A stretch of 64,000 nucleotides of DNA from Avena insularis (lineage: Eukaryota; Streptophyta; Magnoliopsida; Poales; Poaceae). The position numbers were made by a program, and so were the translations under genes. Shown one piece after another: positions 1-13,660 of the stretch (positions are counted from its first letter, which is position 1; each line of letters begins with the position of its first letter). The stretch spans positions 467,512,740-467,576,739 of the forward strand of contig CM042686.1 of the NCBI GenBank assembly GCA_023614405.1. The letters are read 5' to 3'. A model generated the notes under the pieces. The model had not been told where the DNA came from. It saw nothing but the letters and a program-made list of their open reading frames with translations, and made no database searches.

Positions 1-2876
1 AAATAGACATTTTATTTTAGAAAAGACAGTAAAGATTAACATTGTCTATCACTAGGCCGCACTGTACAGGAGCCAATAAGTTTTAATCACTTTCCTACAA
101 GCATATAGGAATCATATGTTTGTAGATCATCTTCTTATTAATCACAGAGCAGAGACTAGCACTATTAACTTTAGATTCCCACAGTAACATGATTAAATCT
201 TGAGACTAAGCACATCAGTGGTTCACAAGTAAACAATTGACCAAGTATCAGTATAGAGAGCAATCTCAACTTAACTCCATAGTAGTAAATCCACAACCAC
301 AACAACTTGAGCACCCGCATTAAGCTAATCATGCTTTTACAGAGCAGCATATGATAAAGAACAGAGTAATACAAGCATGATCAACCGAGTGTTCTCTGAT
401 AGAGAACAGAGTAACAAACATGCTCAATAGAGATTGACACTACACTAACAGTAAATCATCATCAAAGGATTATCATAGGCAAGATTAACCCTAGAGTTAT
501 GCTAAATCACCACTGTAGGGGGAATGAATCCTAGAAATTTAGGGATGAACCCTAAATGGGGAAATCCATCGCAAGAGACCACATGGCATGTGATAGAGGC
601 AAGGTAGAGCATAGAGAGGAGATTAGCAGCACTTACTCGAGGTCCTCGTAAGATTATAAAGAGGAAGCAGATAGGACGTCGGTAGCAGAGAGGAGGCGGC
701 ACAGGGAGCACCCCGAGGGGGCGCTACAACCCATGCCTGCACACGGAGGTGGTGGCCATGGTAGAGCGACGCCACGAGCACCATAACATCATCGAGGGAT
801 CACCAGAACACGACGGACCCCCAAACCCTAGTCACAAGATGGGGGTCAGCGCGGCCAGTAGAGAGCACTAGCGCTAGATCGAACGGGATAACATCGAGCA
901 GCAGCAACATCCATGTTGTCTTGCATCATGGCAATGGACACGGTGGCCTAGGGCGGCTGGAATCACCCGTGGCGGCGGGGACATCGAGTGGCCAGAGAAG
1001 GGGTCGCGTGAGAGAGAAGAGAGAGGAGAGCGAACGAGTGAGTGGTACTGGGCCGGGTATGGGCAGCCCAGTACTACCCAGTGGCTTTTGTCCAGCCCTA
1101 GCGGGTCGGGTCGAGCTGGGCCAGACTCGTGTTTTAAAAGAAGGACTTATATAAAATATTTAATTACAATATATCCCTGAGATAAATTAGGTTCTAGAAA
1201 AATAAATAAGAATCCTAAAAATACAAATAATATATTTATGAAATCACAAACATATACTCTATCTAATAAACATAATAGATAGTAATTTTAAGTAATTAAA
1301 TATAGATCTATTATTAAAATTATATAAATTCCTTCTGGAATTTTATAAAAATATACAGAACACTTAAAATTGAATAAAATTTATATTTAAGATTCTAAAA
1401 GGAAGTACTATTATAGAAAAATACTAGTTTGTATTTTTGAGAAGTAAATCAAGTGTAATAAAAATAAAGTTTGAGAATTTAATTAAATATTTAAAAGAGT
1501 TAAAAATTAAATAAGTTCATTTTTAAACTCTTAGAATAATACTAGTTATTATAAAATGTTAAATATCAAAATAATATGAATTTAATAATTCTTGAGTAAT
1601 GCTTTTCTTTTATTAGTTAAAATAAACTTAAAACCTTTACAAGGTGGGTAAAACAAGCAAAGAAGAAAGAAAACAAATCATGGCATGATATTACTATGCA
1701 TTGCATATTTCTTCTTTAAATATTGTCCTTACTGGGCAATAATTGTTTTCTGTAGATATCGGAGCTCAAGGTTAGGTGGAAGTATCCGACTTCACTACCT
1801 TACAATCACAAGGCAAGTTCACCACTTGCTCATGTCCTTTGAAGAGTCTTTATGAAAGTATTTGAAAATTGTGTGTTATCACCTATATACTAAGAGACAG
1901 AAAATAAATATTTTCCCAAACAAATGAATGATATTATAATCCTAAGTGATGAAAAATACTAAGAATGATAATGGAATCTAAGATTTCAATGGTCGAACAA
2001 CTAGGGCTTAATAACCCATGACATTGGTGATTCTAGCACCGTATATCACGCGTTAACCATGAGATTTGGAATGGGACAGAGAAGTCAGCTATATCTTCTT
2101 CCTCTCGCATGCATCCGCATGGTCAGGTCATGGCTGTTATCCTCGTAGCGTGCATTAATTGATAATTCATAGAGGATATGCAGCATATGGGTGGGAACCC
2201 TCAATGTCCCACGATAGTTCTGGAATCTGACGGTCTGTACCAACCATTGCTGTAATTCAAGATGTGGGCATGGTGTACACCAAGGGGACATGCGGGGTCA
2301 CGAAGGGGGCAGTGATTGGCTTCGATCATCTACTGGGCCCCGCATCACGGAATTGTGGATGGAAAAGTACGCCCGATTGTGCAACAAGGATTTGGTCTCT
2401 TATGGGTAAAGTAACGCACCTCTGCCGAGTGTAAGAATTGTGACATGTTACTCCCTGTTCTGGGAAGGAGCTACGAACGCAGTAGGAAAGGAACTCCATG
2501 AAGTTCTGGTCAATCTGTGAAGGCTGATGGGCATAGTTTTTGATATTAAAATCAATCTTTGAAAAAACGTTTACCAAAACTGCATAGTACCAAGGACTTA
2601 TAGTCTAAGGTGGTAGTTAGAGCATAAAACTTCCCACCTTGCATATAGTGAACTTGCTGGGTAACGCTGTTACTCACTCTTTCCTTTGAACCCCTTGCTA
2701 AACTGTAACTACCTCGGTGAATTACGCTCCTAGTTACAAGCCTGGATGAGCGGAAATGGTTAAAATAGTACGGTGGGGCCCAAATGCCACTCACAGGTAG
2801 ACCTTTCGGCCGTCCTAACCATTTCCAAACATCGGGACAAGAACGGGCGACGTAATCGGCAGGCGAAGGGATCAAC
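1..2876 (+). repeat. Element A 5' LTR, first part (left end outside window)
   Basis: Bases 1-982 align with 48157-49117 in A's 3' LTR, so this is LTR and not unique DNA. By comparison with the 3' copy about 1.6 kb of the LTR lies left of base 1. Bases 660-1130 are GC-rich; 1140-1700 is strongly AT-rich; 2080-2870 holds the usual downstream half of a Tekay LTR (a CCTCTGCCGAGTGT segment at about 2420 resembles the corresponding part of F's LTR). No gene is supported here. The LTR is split at 2876 by solo LTR E. Confidence 0.8.
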
Positions 2877-5800
2877 TACATACACAAATGAGTATGTATG
2901 CAAGCCACCATACAATGGTTCTCAGAGTCATTCCATCTAAAAAGAAAGGAAATATAGCAACGCCATACGACAAGATCCAAATATCCTAGATAGATATAAT
3001 AGTTTAGGATATCTCCCCATACATCAAACATCAGAGTATCAAGCGGAAGCGGAAAACAAGATCCGAGTATGGATAAGAAGCAAATCGGCATAAGATGCCC
3101 CATAAATAAACACATCCCGCCCATAGATCTCACGGATCCCTGTTCCTGGAATCTCTACACCGAATGATCGTTGCCCACATCGTCCGTCTCCTCCACCCAG
3201 TATCCATCTCGCGAGTTTACCTGTTCATCTGAATCAAACAATTTATCGTGTGAGACCCTAGGGGTACTCAGCAAGTCTTTATGCCTCTAAAGGGGACACA
3301 ACCTAGGGTGACGCAATTGCAGCAAAAGATAAACCCTAACAATTCTATAGATACTCGCTAACCATCCGCCTAACCAAAGATAGACGGATGTCCGTGAAAT
3401 AATAACAACAGTTATAACAGTAATATTAACAGATCCATCCTCCTCCTCGCTTACCGACGAGGAAGCGGACGAACAAACCCCCATCCGTTGGCAGTTTTAT
3501 TATCCATTCCATGAGTGTTGTACTATTTACTAGTCAGATACTTAGTCAAATTAAAAGCGGTACTTTAGTTATACTTATCTATGATCGAGAAACTGTGCTC
3601 CAAGTCGTCCATAACCGCGGACACGGCTTTTAGAAATTTTTACCCTGCAGGGGTGCACAAATAGCAACACACACTCGATCAACCTCGGAAAAACCAAATC
3701 AAAACCCAACGAGGCAGTCATGACAAAGCGATCACAGGATTCAGAAATATTTCAGGGGCCACCCATTGCTACCACTTAAGTTGGCCGACTTCGAGACGGA
3801 CTCAAGGTTTTGCGTCAATGGCTATAAACGATGGGAACCCGAAAATGTGGTGGGCTTGTCGATCTGCATGAAAACACTCCGCTTACCTAAACAGTACAGG
3901 TGCAGTACCTCGCACAATTTTAAATAAAGCAGTAAAGCATGGCATAAGTACAGGATAGTAAATAAAACCTCAAACTAGGTTGTGGCCCCAAGAAATAAGA
4001 ATGAATCAAGCTCTGGCTCAGGGGGGTTCATAAGCCTCCCGGATGTGGATAGCGCGAATATTCAAGGAACAGGAATCAAGTACTCGGGGTCCTACGGGAC
4101 ACAAGTGAGCCTGAAAAACCAAATAGCAAATATGGCTCACCGATGCCACTTTCATTAGTTATCCCATTACTACTCAGGTTAAGTTGTATAGGTACCTCGT
4201 TATCCATCAGACTCTCACATACCCTACACATGCTATCCTACGACTCGCATGGCTCAAACAACTCCTGTAGTAATGGCTCATGGGATGGAGGAACAAGTTT
4301 CGGTGGGGTTTAAAAGTAAAGGCTATGCAATACATGGGATTCAATTTAATGCAATCGCGACTCAATGATGCAAGAATAAGATAGAGGCAATAGGTACTAT
4401 ATGTATGCAAGCATGTGGTAGTGCTTGCCTGGCAGCTCAGTCGAAGCGAGAGAAGGATCTGGGTAGTGCTCCTAGGTATCTTGGTATATCCCCTGCTCAG
4501 CGTCTATTCGAAGAAGAACCAAACAAACAAGGGCCAACATAAATAAAGTGCACAAGCATATGAATAAAATGCGACAAGCAAACAATCATGCCATGATGAA
4601 TGATGCACAATTTGCATGGCAATAAAGTAGCATGGCATGGGTGAGGTGTGGAATACTAGAAATAAACATTTTATGGGGTTTTAATCATATCTTATACTCA
4701 AATAAGTTGCTGTAATCTTTATATTTATATGATGCATGCTGCAATTCAGGACATGGAATGCATAAACAGAAAGGTCTCGTCGAGCTAATCATTTTAGACA
4801 TATTATTTGTTAAATTTGGAGTTATAAATCAAAAGTTATTAATTAATTAAGGAAAAAGGGCATTTTATTGTAATTTTAATCAACTTGAGATTTTAAGTGT
4901 TCAAAATATATTTTGGAGGGCATATTTGAATTCCTCACATTTTTCTGATTTCAAAACATATATTATTTTTATTATTTGGATTTGTATTTTAAAAGTTATT
5001 TAAAAACAGAATTAAATTCGAATTTAAAATCAATTTGAAAAGTTTGAATTAAAACAGAGATACAGAAATTCTTTTGTCACCCGGTCCAGTGTGAGCCAGA
5101 GCCACCGACAGGTGGGCCAGCTGCTGACTGGGCGACACAGCGCGCAGAGAGGTCTTTCACCGCGGAAGTGCCCAGCCCGTGAGACTGACAGATGGGACCC
5201 GCTGGCTCGCAGGCCCACTTGACAGAGAGAGGTGGAGAACTGACCACGTGGCGCTGTGAGGGAGTGCGGGTTGAGAATAGGATCTGCAGGAGCCTTTTTG
5301 TAAAACTACCTCAGCCGATGACATGCGGGCCCGGGTGAAGTGCGGATTGCGAAAACAAAAGATCAGGGGGGTATCTGCAAAAGGGGATCGCGCACTGTAC
5401 TTCTTCTCTGCGATTTCTGAAGAGAGATCGGTGTCCGACAGAGCCGGGCGCGCGCAGGGAGATGGGGTCGAACTCGCGACCTGGCGTGCGCGGGCGGCGG
5501 CTACCGCTGGGCTGGGGAGGGGTTGTTGTCTGTGAGTGGCTGCGCGGCTAAGAAGAGGCTACCGTGGCGGGACGGCGACAGCGACATCACGCACAGAGAG
5601 CGCTCGACAGAAAGAACTGCTCCTCTAGGAAGAGATGAGGCGCGAGAGGATGTCAGAGGGGGTCAGAGGCTCACCGCGGGGCTCTCGGTGGTGGCGGATC
5701 GGGCAGGCGTGCAGCGGATCGGCGGTGGAGCTGGAGGACAGAGAGCTAGGGTTTCGCTCGGGCGATGACGGTGTGCAGCGGTCTGGGGCGCCTCCTCCTC

Positions 5801-7603
5801 GTCGACGTGTCCAGGCGAAGCAGAGAGGTTCCCTTGGTCTCCTAGATCACCTCCGCGTCGCCCACGCCGGCTGAAACGAGGACGCGGCGGTGGTACTGGC
5901 GGTGTCCGGCGGAAGGAGCTGGCGGCGGTGGAGCAGACGTAGGGTAGATGGCAGGATTCTGGGGTGGATCTGGCGAAGCAGAGGCGAGGGTTGGTGGATA
6001 TAACAAGGGTTAGCGGGGGAAGATGCCGTGGGGGAGCGGCTAGGGATAAAGGTGGCCTCGGGTGCCTTTTCTCTCCTCCTCTCCGAGCACGTGGTCGAGC
6101 TGGGGCTCGACCTGGTTAGCCAGGTAGGGCAGGGAGAGGCTGAAGGTGGGGTCGACGTGGGGGTGGGGCTGGCATGGCAGGTAGAGGGAAAGAGAGAGGG
6201 GAGGTGAGATCGGGCTAGGGTAGATGGGGCTCGGGTGGATGTAGCTAGGGCTAGGTTTCGGGTAGCTAGGTGGGGCCAGGGTGGCCAGGTGGGCCAGCAA
6301 GGTAGAGGGAGGGGGTGAGAGAGGTGGAACTAGGGTTAGCTAGAGAGGGGGCTCGGGTTAGGTTAGATGGTGTAGTGGGTTAGATGAGGGGTTAGGGTTT
6401 TGAGAGAGAGATTAGAGAGAGAGGTGGGGGTAGGCTCGGGTTAGGGTTTGTACTAGGGTCGGGTTAGGGTTAGGTTTGGTAAGGGCTGGGGTGGGAGGTA
6501 GCTAGGGTGTGGCCAGGGAGAGAGAGTGGCCAGCAAGGAGGGGCTCGGCATGGAGAGACTAAGGAGAGGGTTAGGGTTAGATGGGGGTGTGGTTTAGAGA
6601 GGAGGGTTAAGAGAGAGGAGTGGTATGGTAGCTAGGGTTTTAGGCAAGATCAAAACAAGAGATGGAGTTGGTGTAGGAGTTTGCAAACTCACACAAGATC
6701 AACATAAAGGGTGGAAGAGAGGGATAGGGGTGTGGTGGTGGATTTTAGCAAGACCAACTAGATCAAGCCCAAAAGAGTGGTAGAGAGAGGGAGAGATAGA
6801 GATGGAAGATGATCCACTCAAGAATTCAAATAAAAACCCAAAAGACTAGAATGTGGTGATACTTTCATGGCCCATGCAAAATATTTAATGCCATGTCTAT
6901 TCTTGTGAGAACAATAATATTAACATGGCATTATTATTATGCATTCCCAAAATTGGAATAAAATCCAAGCAAAAAGAATTAAAAGGATGCCCCATGTGGA
7001 GTAGATGGAGATGACCATATTTGAATAGAAATGGGACTTGCTAGTGTGTATGTGCCACTAGGTATTTAGTAAGCCCAAAAATATCCCAACATGATAATAA
7101 CCCCAAAACAACCCATATGGAAGCTAGAAAAAGGTTCCACTCACAAGGCATGCAAAGGTGGCCATGTGGCTCTCATAAACCAATAATGTGGAAACAATAT
7201 GGTGCATATATGAGAGCATGTGGAGATAGAGTTGGATCCATCCCAACCCACATGAGCTAGAGGTAAAACCAAATAAAGTGGAAAGCTCATATTTAGTTGG
7301 ATGGTGGAATTATAAGGTGGTGACAAGGAAAGGTGATGGAATTGAATAAAAGATATGCCCCCAACTCAACTTGGGCATTAAGCAATATATCAATAACCAA
7401 ATACAATATCAAGAGGCAAATACAATTAATAATGCATATGGGAGAAGAACCAAAACAAAAAGGGTTTTATATGATGCTCAAATGCAATGCGGCATGATGA
7501 CATGAGCATGATATAATTATGATGCAACAATTATATATATGAAGTAGCCATTATATAGACTAGGCTAGTAGCATTGCAATTGTTAGACAATTGGGATGCT
7601 ACA
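2877..7603 (-). mobile_element. Element E: solo LTR of a Tekay-like gypsy family, about 4.7 kb
   Basis: The right end reads GGGATGCTACA at 7593-7603, matching the end of solo LTR D (GGGATGCCACA), and the preceding 100 bases also match D (CATGATGACATGAGCAT). The stretch about 3490-4150 is close to 18430-19150 of D. The left end is set at 2877 by weak alignment with D's start (shared ATGCAAG) and by the flanks TCAAC (2872-2876) and TAAAC (7604-7608), a 5-base duplication with one mismatch; the left edge is therefore less sure. No primer site, gag or pol occurs inside, so it is a solo LTR. By comparison with G's LTR it points to the minus strand. It has a GC-rich middle (5080-6640) with telomere-like TAGGG-rich DNA. 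Confidence 0.7.
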
Positions 7604-8080
7604 TAAACTTTGAGGGTCAGAAGGAAGACCAGGTGTATGCTACGGAGGTCCAGAACAACGTCTACTATGAAGAGCCAGACCTGTCCGGTGGAATCAAAGG
7701 GGTGGACTACGGGATACACTATGGAGCTGAAGACAATGAGTTAGAGTAGTTGTCAGGCTAGAGTGTAGTTATCTAGGTTGAGCCGAGCAGCACGAACTCT
7801 ATAGAATAAACTGTTGAGCTCACGTATTTATTACCATTGTGTTTTTCGTTCTTTTGCTGAACTTATGAATTAGGTTATTTGGGTTTGTAAGTTTGAATCA
7901 CTTGAAGTCTCAAACTTCTGGTATTGTAATAATAATGAAGTGTGTATGTTTGTAATATGGACCCGCAATGTTTCTTTTGTACCACTCTGAGGAATGTGAT
8001 ATTCACGGAATGGTGTTCTGTGAATGTCATGTCAACGACTATAGTGTACTACATATGCAGTGGTATGCTGGGTCACCACA
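7604..8080 (+). repeat. Element A 5' LTR, second part with its 3' end
   Basis: This short segment joins solo LTR E to A's primer site. It ends GGTCACCACA at 8071-8080, the CA terminus expected of an LTR, three bases before the primer site. A's 3' LTR in this window is cut by C before it reaches this part, so there is no second copy to compare. AATAATAATGAAGTG near 7930 and the T/G-rich DNA around it are compatible with a polyadenylation region, but I cannot place a site. Confidence 0.7.
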
Positions 8081-8082
8081 AC

Positions 8083-8100
8083 TGGTATCAAAGCAATTGC
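8083..8100 (+). other. Element A primer binding site (tRNA-Met-like)
   Basis: TGGTATCAAAGC begins three bases after the LTR end. It matches the plant initiator tRNA-Met primer site (TGGTATCAGAGC) except for G to A at one position, then diverges. Element F has the unaltered form at 54913. Confidence 0.75.
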
Positions 8101-8298
8101 TTTGACCTTAGGTTGGAAACCTAGTAAAAATGGAACTACTTGTAGAAGTCTTAGGGCAACAGTAAAGAGTTCTCTAGATTATATGATGAATATTCAATTG
8201 GGAATATTTCGTTATATTTTTTAGTGCGATAATTCTTTATTATGATGCATCATTACAATTATTGGTTACTAATTATGAATGTTTTGTATACAGTTAAA

Positions 8299-9470
8299 AT
8301 GGCACCAAAGTTTCCAAAACAGACTTTGGCAAGGAAAGAAGAAACTCTCGATGAGTATCAGGGGACTTTAACTGAACAACTTCGAGAACTTCTGAGGTTT
8401 TTTGGTTGCACAACTAATATTCTAGTTAATACCATGATGGGCGAATGTTAGCCAAATATCATGTTAGTATCCAACTACCAAAAAAGCTTGGTTTATATCA
8501 CGATTTACCCATGTGTGAAGGTAGAAGTCACCTAGCAGCATACCATGTTGCTATTCTGGAGGCGATATCCAATGTTCAGGAGCACAAAGCAGAAGAGTTA
8601 GCGGGAAGCACATATTCCGTAATTCCTCATGACTCTATAGACGAGGAGCCAGTACCGTATCATCTTACTTTAGTAAAGAAGCATCCAAAATTAGCTTCCA
8701 AGTTTATGGATCTGTATCGACTGATGGTTGGGTCTTTGTATAAGACACATCAGGTTATTGTAGAGGATCAGATTGATATGCTAGAGGATTTGACTAATCC
8801 TGAACGAAGGGAGAAGTTAGCATCTAAAATGGATAACGAATCAGTGGGTAGGGTTAGCCTAGTTTTTAAGGATATACCTATAGATCCAGCATATTTTAGA
8901 CCATACCCTTATTCACCTATGCTAGAACCCACTAGATATCCTGATGAGGGCACTAGTCATCCAGTACCACATAATTCTTGGGGAATCGAGGACTCGGAAC
9001 TACCTATTGGAAACTCCAAAGGATGGAGATATAGATCAATGGATGGATCTGCCGGGAATCCTATTCCTGTGGAAGATTCTGTTGGTGATATCGGGCAAAC
9101 TAGTCGCATGGGAATGAGATCTTATTCCGTTGATGGAAGGGATGCCCACGTGGAGGATGTAGATTCCGATGAGGAAGATCCTGAAGAAAGGGTGTTTGAG
9201 TCACCAGAACATTATCCTACTCCATATAATGTGCACTATCCAATTATAGTTGCGGACTATCGTACCCAGTAGAGTACTTGGGGAGCACCGGAAGCGAAAT
9301 ATTCTATTGACTACTCAGGAGTCGGGATGCAGGAGGCGATTGAAGAAGACAATGATGAGGATGTTTCTGAAGATACCTCAGATGAGTTGGAAGGTATGGA
9401 CGCACTTCAGCTGGATGATGTGTCAAGTCCGGATACTTCTGATACTGAGTATCGTCCATCGAAGAGGTAA
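8299..9470 (+). pseudogene. Element A orf0: extra gene upstream of gag, function unknown
   Basis: The frame starts at ATG 8299, shifts by one base near 8430-8450, runs open to a TAG at 9270-9272 and continues in the same frame to TAA at 9468-9470, about 390 codons. The product is hydrophilic. Its middle (about 8500-8860) is rich in Leu, Lys and Glu, with conserved-looking stretches EGRSHLAAY and PKLASKFM, and the last third is Asp/Glu/Ser-rich. It has no zinc knuckle and none of the gag, protease or polymerase motifs. It occupies the same place as orf0 in F and G and shares the layout of helical middle and acidic tail, but sequence similarity is weak. Extra upstream frames have been described, as I recall, in rice gypsy elements of the RIRE3/RIRE8 type. 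The stop TAA at 9468 overlaps a GTAAGT splice-donor-like site at 9467-9472. Function is unknown. Confidence 0.6.
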
Positions 9471-9686
9471 GTCGTTCCATAGATGGTGCGTCATACTTCA
9501 TGTCAGCATGTTTGTACTCCAAGTATGTACGATGAACGTCGCAGCTTCTAGGGAGCATAACACTAGAGGAGGAGTATTCTAGTGGTGATATGGAAGTTAA
9601 AGTCTGAGCACTTGATGTAATTAAATAAGTGGAATAGTATCCACATGAGTTTGTAATACCTAAATGGTATGGGTTTGTAATGACGT
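9471..9686 (+). other. Element A spacer between orf0 and gag, split by G
   Basis: No coding evidence. Together with 27606-27772 it makes a spacer of about 390 bases between orf0 and gag. It starts with GTAAGT (9467) and the gag side ends ATGACTAG just before the gag start, so it may be an intron. TSD gacgt of G is 9682-9686. Confidence 0.5.
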
Positions 9687-12600
9687 TGTCAACACCCGGA
9701 TTTTTAATCCCAGATGCCTGCTATGTCATACATCGCAATCCCAGGATTACCATTTTTGCGAGACATAACAGATTGGATATCATAGTACACCATCCATTAA
9801 AAACCATAAATAAGGTCTTACAAAAATAAGGATCTCATGATCTAGTCTTAATACAACAAGCAGCGGAATAAATAATAAGCGTAGCGGTGGGGTCCATCTT
9901 CAGGGGCACAGGAAATGCTGACGAAGGCAGATAGTCCTAGTTATCATAGCCGTCCTGCTGACCATCATCTTGTTAGTCTCCTTCATAGTCTGGCCATGAG
10001 ATTAGCCAGGGACAAAAGCTATGAGTACTCTTTAAGTACTAGCAAACTACCACTAACAAGTAAGATAGTTCTAGTGTAAAGTGCTAACTCTAAGTTTAAC
10101 TATAAAGTTAAGTTTGAAACCTAAGCCGAGTTCAGAAACAAAGAAAGATAAAATAAAGTTCTAGAATCACTTAAGTGGGGAAGCTAGTGTTATAGTCACA
10201 ACCCTGTTGTGGTCAAGTCAAGATTCATCATTCATTTCATAAGTCATTTTGAAAACATCTGAAAACGAAACAGTATGGCCACTCCAACTGTCCATAATCA
10301 TGGACGACTATTCAATAGTTTGACACTCTGCAGAGGTGGTACACTTTCACCACAAGATTTGATACATCTGTCAGGGATAACCCTGAATCATCATACTTAG
10401 TATGCAGATAATCAAACATAACCTTTCCTTTACACACCCTAGTATAAACACCTCTCCTATGAGCATGGCCTCCCAACCATGACCATTTGTCATCTTGGGC
10501 ACTGCATAGGTGGACAACATTGAGAGGTAGCCTCAGCTCAAACCTCTCCCGTGAGGGAACTAATACTAATGCATATAAACTTTTGGCTAAGCCTTACCTG
10601 ATTCAGGTATTGTGGTTGTACGGTAAATTTGGAATGGTATCGCATCCGAATCCAACCATCAGTTTTTGTAAAAGGGCTAAGGCTCATGCCTCAACATTTT
10701 CATTGTCATAAACCATTTGTGTTTCTCAACACATGTCAAAACATCTCAATAGAATGACTCATCATTCCAAGGTTTTCACAATTCATTTTCACCAAGTGTT
10801 CCATCTAAAGTGACTCAAGTTTTTATCTACTCTAAACTACTAAGTTAAGAGTGTTCACTAAGGTGGAAAGATGGGATCAATCTCATGCCATAGAATGACA
10901 TCTAAAGTTGTCTAGATAGGTCAAGTTTTATACTCTTTATGCTACCTTCAAAACAAGTAAAGGACTTTGGTAAAGTAGAGAAGTAAAACTTGGAAATAAA
11001 ACTTGGGGTAGGTACTAGTCAAAGTGGTAGAACCAAAGCATGCCTAAAGCATCTTTGCTCAAACCATCTAGCTTAATTCTAGCTTTCTAAGCATTATACT
11101 TGCAAGTGTTAGCTTGCATTGTTAATGGTGGCTTGCCTTGGTTGGTGCAGTGGTTGAAGTTTTCTTCCTCCTCTTGATAACACTCCTCCTCCTCGAAAGC
11201 TTGGTCGGTATTATAGTCTATAAATACATATGGAGTATACAATCACCAGAAAATACTTAACTAGTCTACTTAGCACTCTAAGGCACACATTGGATGATCT
11301 ATTATCATCACAAGCATCACAAGGTTTTATTAACTAGTTTCATTCTTTTTATTTAAGAAAAGTAATTTCTACTCATTGAAAATAACTAAGATTTAATATT
11401 CACCACTTAAAATATGGGATCATGTGGACACATGTCATCACCACATATTCTAACATGTGGGAATGTGATTTAAGGGTTGGTTCATATTTAATTTGGTTTA
11501 AGTTTATTATTTAATGATTTAAAGTGACTAGAAATGCGTGTATAGCATTATTTTGGTACTAGTCCAAAGTCACTGCATGTAAACCTTAATATTATTACGT
11601 ATTCAGATAGGTATGGTTAAATGTGATTTTTGAGAGTTGGAATCAACTCAAAAGCTATTTTGGTTGATTTTATAAAAATGTTTGAGTGTGCAAAAGCTTC
11701 TGTCTTGTTATTTTTACTAGGAGCGATCTCTAACTCTAAATGAATTAAATCCAACGGGCTTGGATAGATCTTTTCAGTAGCTTTCTATTGCAATTTGAAT
11801 CACTCCCTTTGGATTAGTAAATCTCTCTGAAATGATTTTCAAACTAGGGGATAGAACTAAGTTCAAACCTAATTAGAAAAACCTAAATTTGAATTGCTGG
11901 GCTAGCGCGAGAACGGAAATGGGCTGGCCCAGTGGTACTCCGCGGTCTGCGAGAACAGTGTGGGGTCCACATGTCGGTTTCTTTAAGCAAGCGGTATGGG
12001 GCAACATGGACCGTGCGATTAAAAGTGAGATCTATGACTGAGGAGTGTCGTCTCCGGCGAACAGGTCGCCGGCGAGGAATAACCCTAGCGGCTCGGTGGG
12101 GGTGCATAGAGCGCATACCAGGGCTCTAGCTACTGCGGCGAGGCGGGCAAACGAACTGGTGGATGACGACGAGCTCAGGCAAGGTCGCGGAAGCTCCTGG
12201 GGTGGACAAAATCAACGGCGCTATCTCCTCCTCTGCAGCGGGCTCCTCCGGCTAAATTCCGACGAACAATGGCTCGAGTGGCTCCGGCGAGAGGTGGGGA
12301 AGGATCAGTGAGGAGAGGGGAGTGGAATGGTGTGAGTCATTGGTGCTGGGGAGGGATCTTTTTATAGGGCGACGAGAGGACCGAGCGGTACGATGGCGAG
12401 CTCATCGGTGACGCTGATACAGGCGGCTAGAGACATGGGCAGCATAGGCAGACGGTGGCCTGCCTCCTAGTGATGCTCTACAGCGTTAATGCACGGCTAG
12501 GGGCGGTGGCGTTTGGTCGGGAGCATCCTGCGCTCTAGGAGACAGAGGCGATGCTCGACACGGCGCATGGTGACTGTGGGTCGCGTGGCGGTGCACGGCC

Positions 12601-13611
12601 ATGTCTAGCGGGGTGCTGGGTGAGGCGGCGGCGGCGGGATTTTATGTCCGTGGCGATCTGCTGCGTCTTGCAAGCGATCGCTCTGGCCTTGAGCACGGCA
12701 CAGAGAGAATGGGCAGCGGCGCTGGGGTGTGGTCCAGGGCCAGGGGTGATCGAGGGGTGGACAGGGGGTGGTGGTAGCATTAGGCGGAGCTAGTGGTGGC
12801 GCTGGAATGGCGCAACATGGTCTGTGGCGCTCTGTCCATGATCGGCCGGCGGCGACCATAAAGTGGCGGCGCTCCACTGCTGCTGCGGCTTAGGGGTAGG
12901 CCGGTGGGGTGCTGGTTGGACTCAGGGGGACAAGGGAGTGCAGAGGGGGTCAAATGGGGGACAATGGCTTATGTACAAATAGTAATAGTTAGGCCACTTA
13001 TTTTCCGCATGCCACCTGTTCGACACAATGGCCGCATGAGAAAAGTTTTTGAATTTTTGGATGATTTTTGGTGGAGTTGCTAGGCACATCCTTAAGCCTC
13101 TATGGTTGCTTGGGTTTTCAAAGTGGAGCTCATTTGAGTGGTTTTTGAATAAGTGGGATCTTCTCAAATGAACTACATTCAATTTTTAATTAACATTTAA
13201 AATTAGTGTTTGAAAGTTTTTGGTAGATCACAAAGTGGTCCTTGGTACATCATTACATGTACTAGCAAGGAGTGCAAAGATCCCCATTTGTTTCTGTTAG
13301 GTTTTGAGTTCTAGGAATAGCCAAAGTAGGCATGGTAGTTAAAATGGCACAAATGACCATTTCCTTCTTTTATTCATTTCGATTTGTTTTTCTTTGGGAT
13401 TTTTTTAGGAATGATCTAGATGGTGTTTATTTCACCAAAGAATCATTTTACAAGCAATGGATCACTTAATCACGGCAATTCAAAACAACTCCTATTTAAA
13501 TGCACACACATATGAATGCTTTAATCATTTTAAATGGAAAAGTTTTTGTTAACTCTAATTTTTGATGATTTGGATCTTGATAACCTTGGATTAAAGTTTT
13601 GGGATGTTACA
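9687..13611 (-). repeat. Element G 3' LTR
   Basis: Matches 23664-27600 end to end. On the minus strand it runs TGTAACATCCC (13611) to GGGTGTTGACA (9687). A GC-rich block lies at about 11880-12950 and AT-rich DNA on both sides. A TATA box (TATAAAAAG on the minus strand) is at 12358-12366. Several GC-rich open frames here are not conserved in frame among the LTR copies and are not genes. Confidence 0.92.
12358..12366 (-). promoter_or_regulatory. TATA box in G 3' LTR
   Basis: CCCTATAAAAAGATCCCTCCCC on the minus strand corresponds in position to CTATAAAAGGAGCCC in the other three LTRs of this family (26334-26342, 52261-52269, 61926-61934). This copy carries a changed base after the A-run. Confidence 0.6.
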
Positions 13612-13630
13612 AACCTTCCCCCCTTAAACA
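13612..13630 (-). other. Element G polypurine tract
   Basis: On the minus strand AAGGGGGGAAGG lies directly before the 3' LTR start. F has the same tract at 60713-60724. It primes plus-strand DNA synthesis in this class of element. Confidence 0.75.
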
Positions 13631-13660
13631 AAATCTCGTCCTGAGATTTACGAAAGAAAA

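Noticed and set aside
921..1154. Small GC-rich frames in A's LTR as host genes
   Set aside because: They lie in the paired LTR sequence and the frames are not kept in the 48.9-49.1 kb copy.
6300..6600. Interstitial telomere or chromosome end
   Set aside because: TTAGGG-like words are irregular and mixed with AGAGAG and CTAGGG, and they lie within LTR boundaries.
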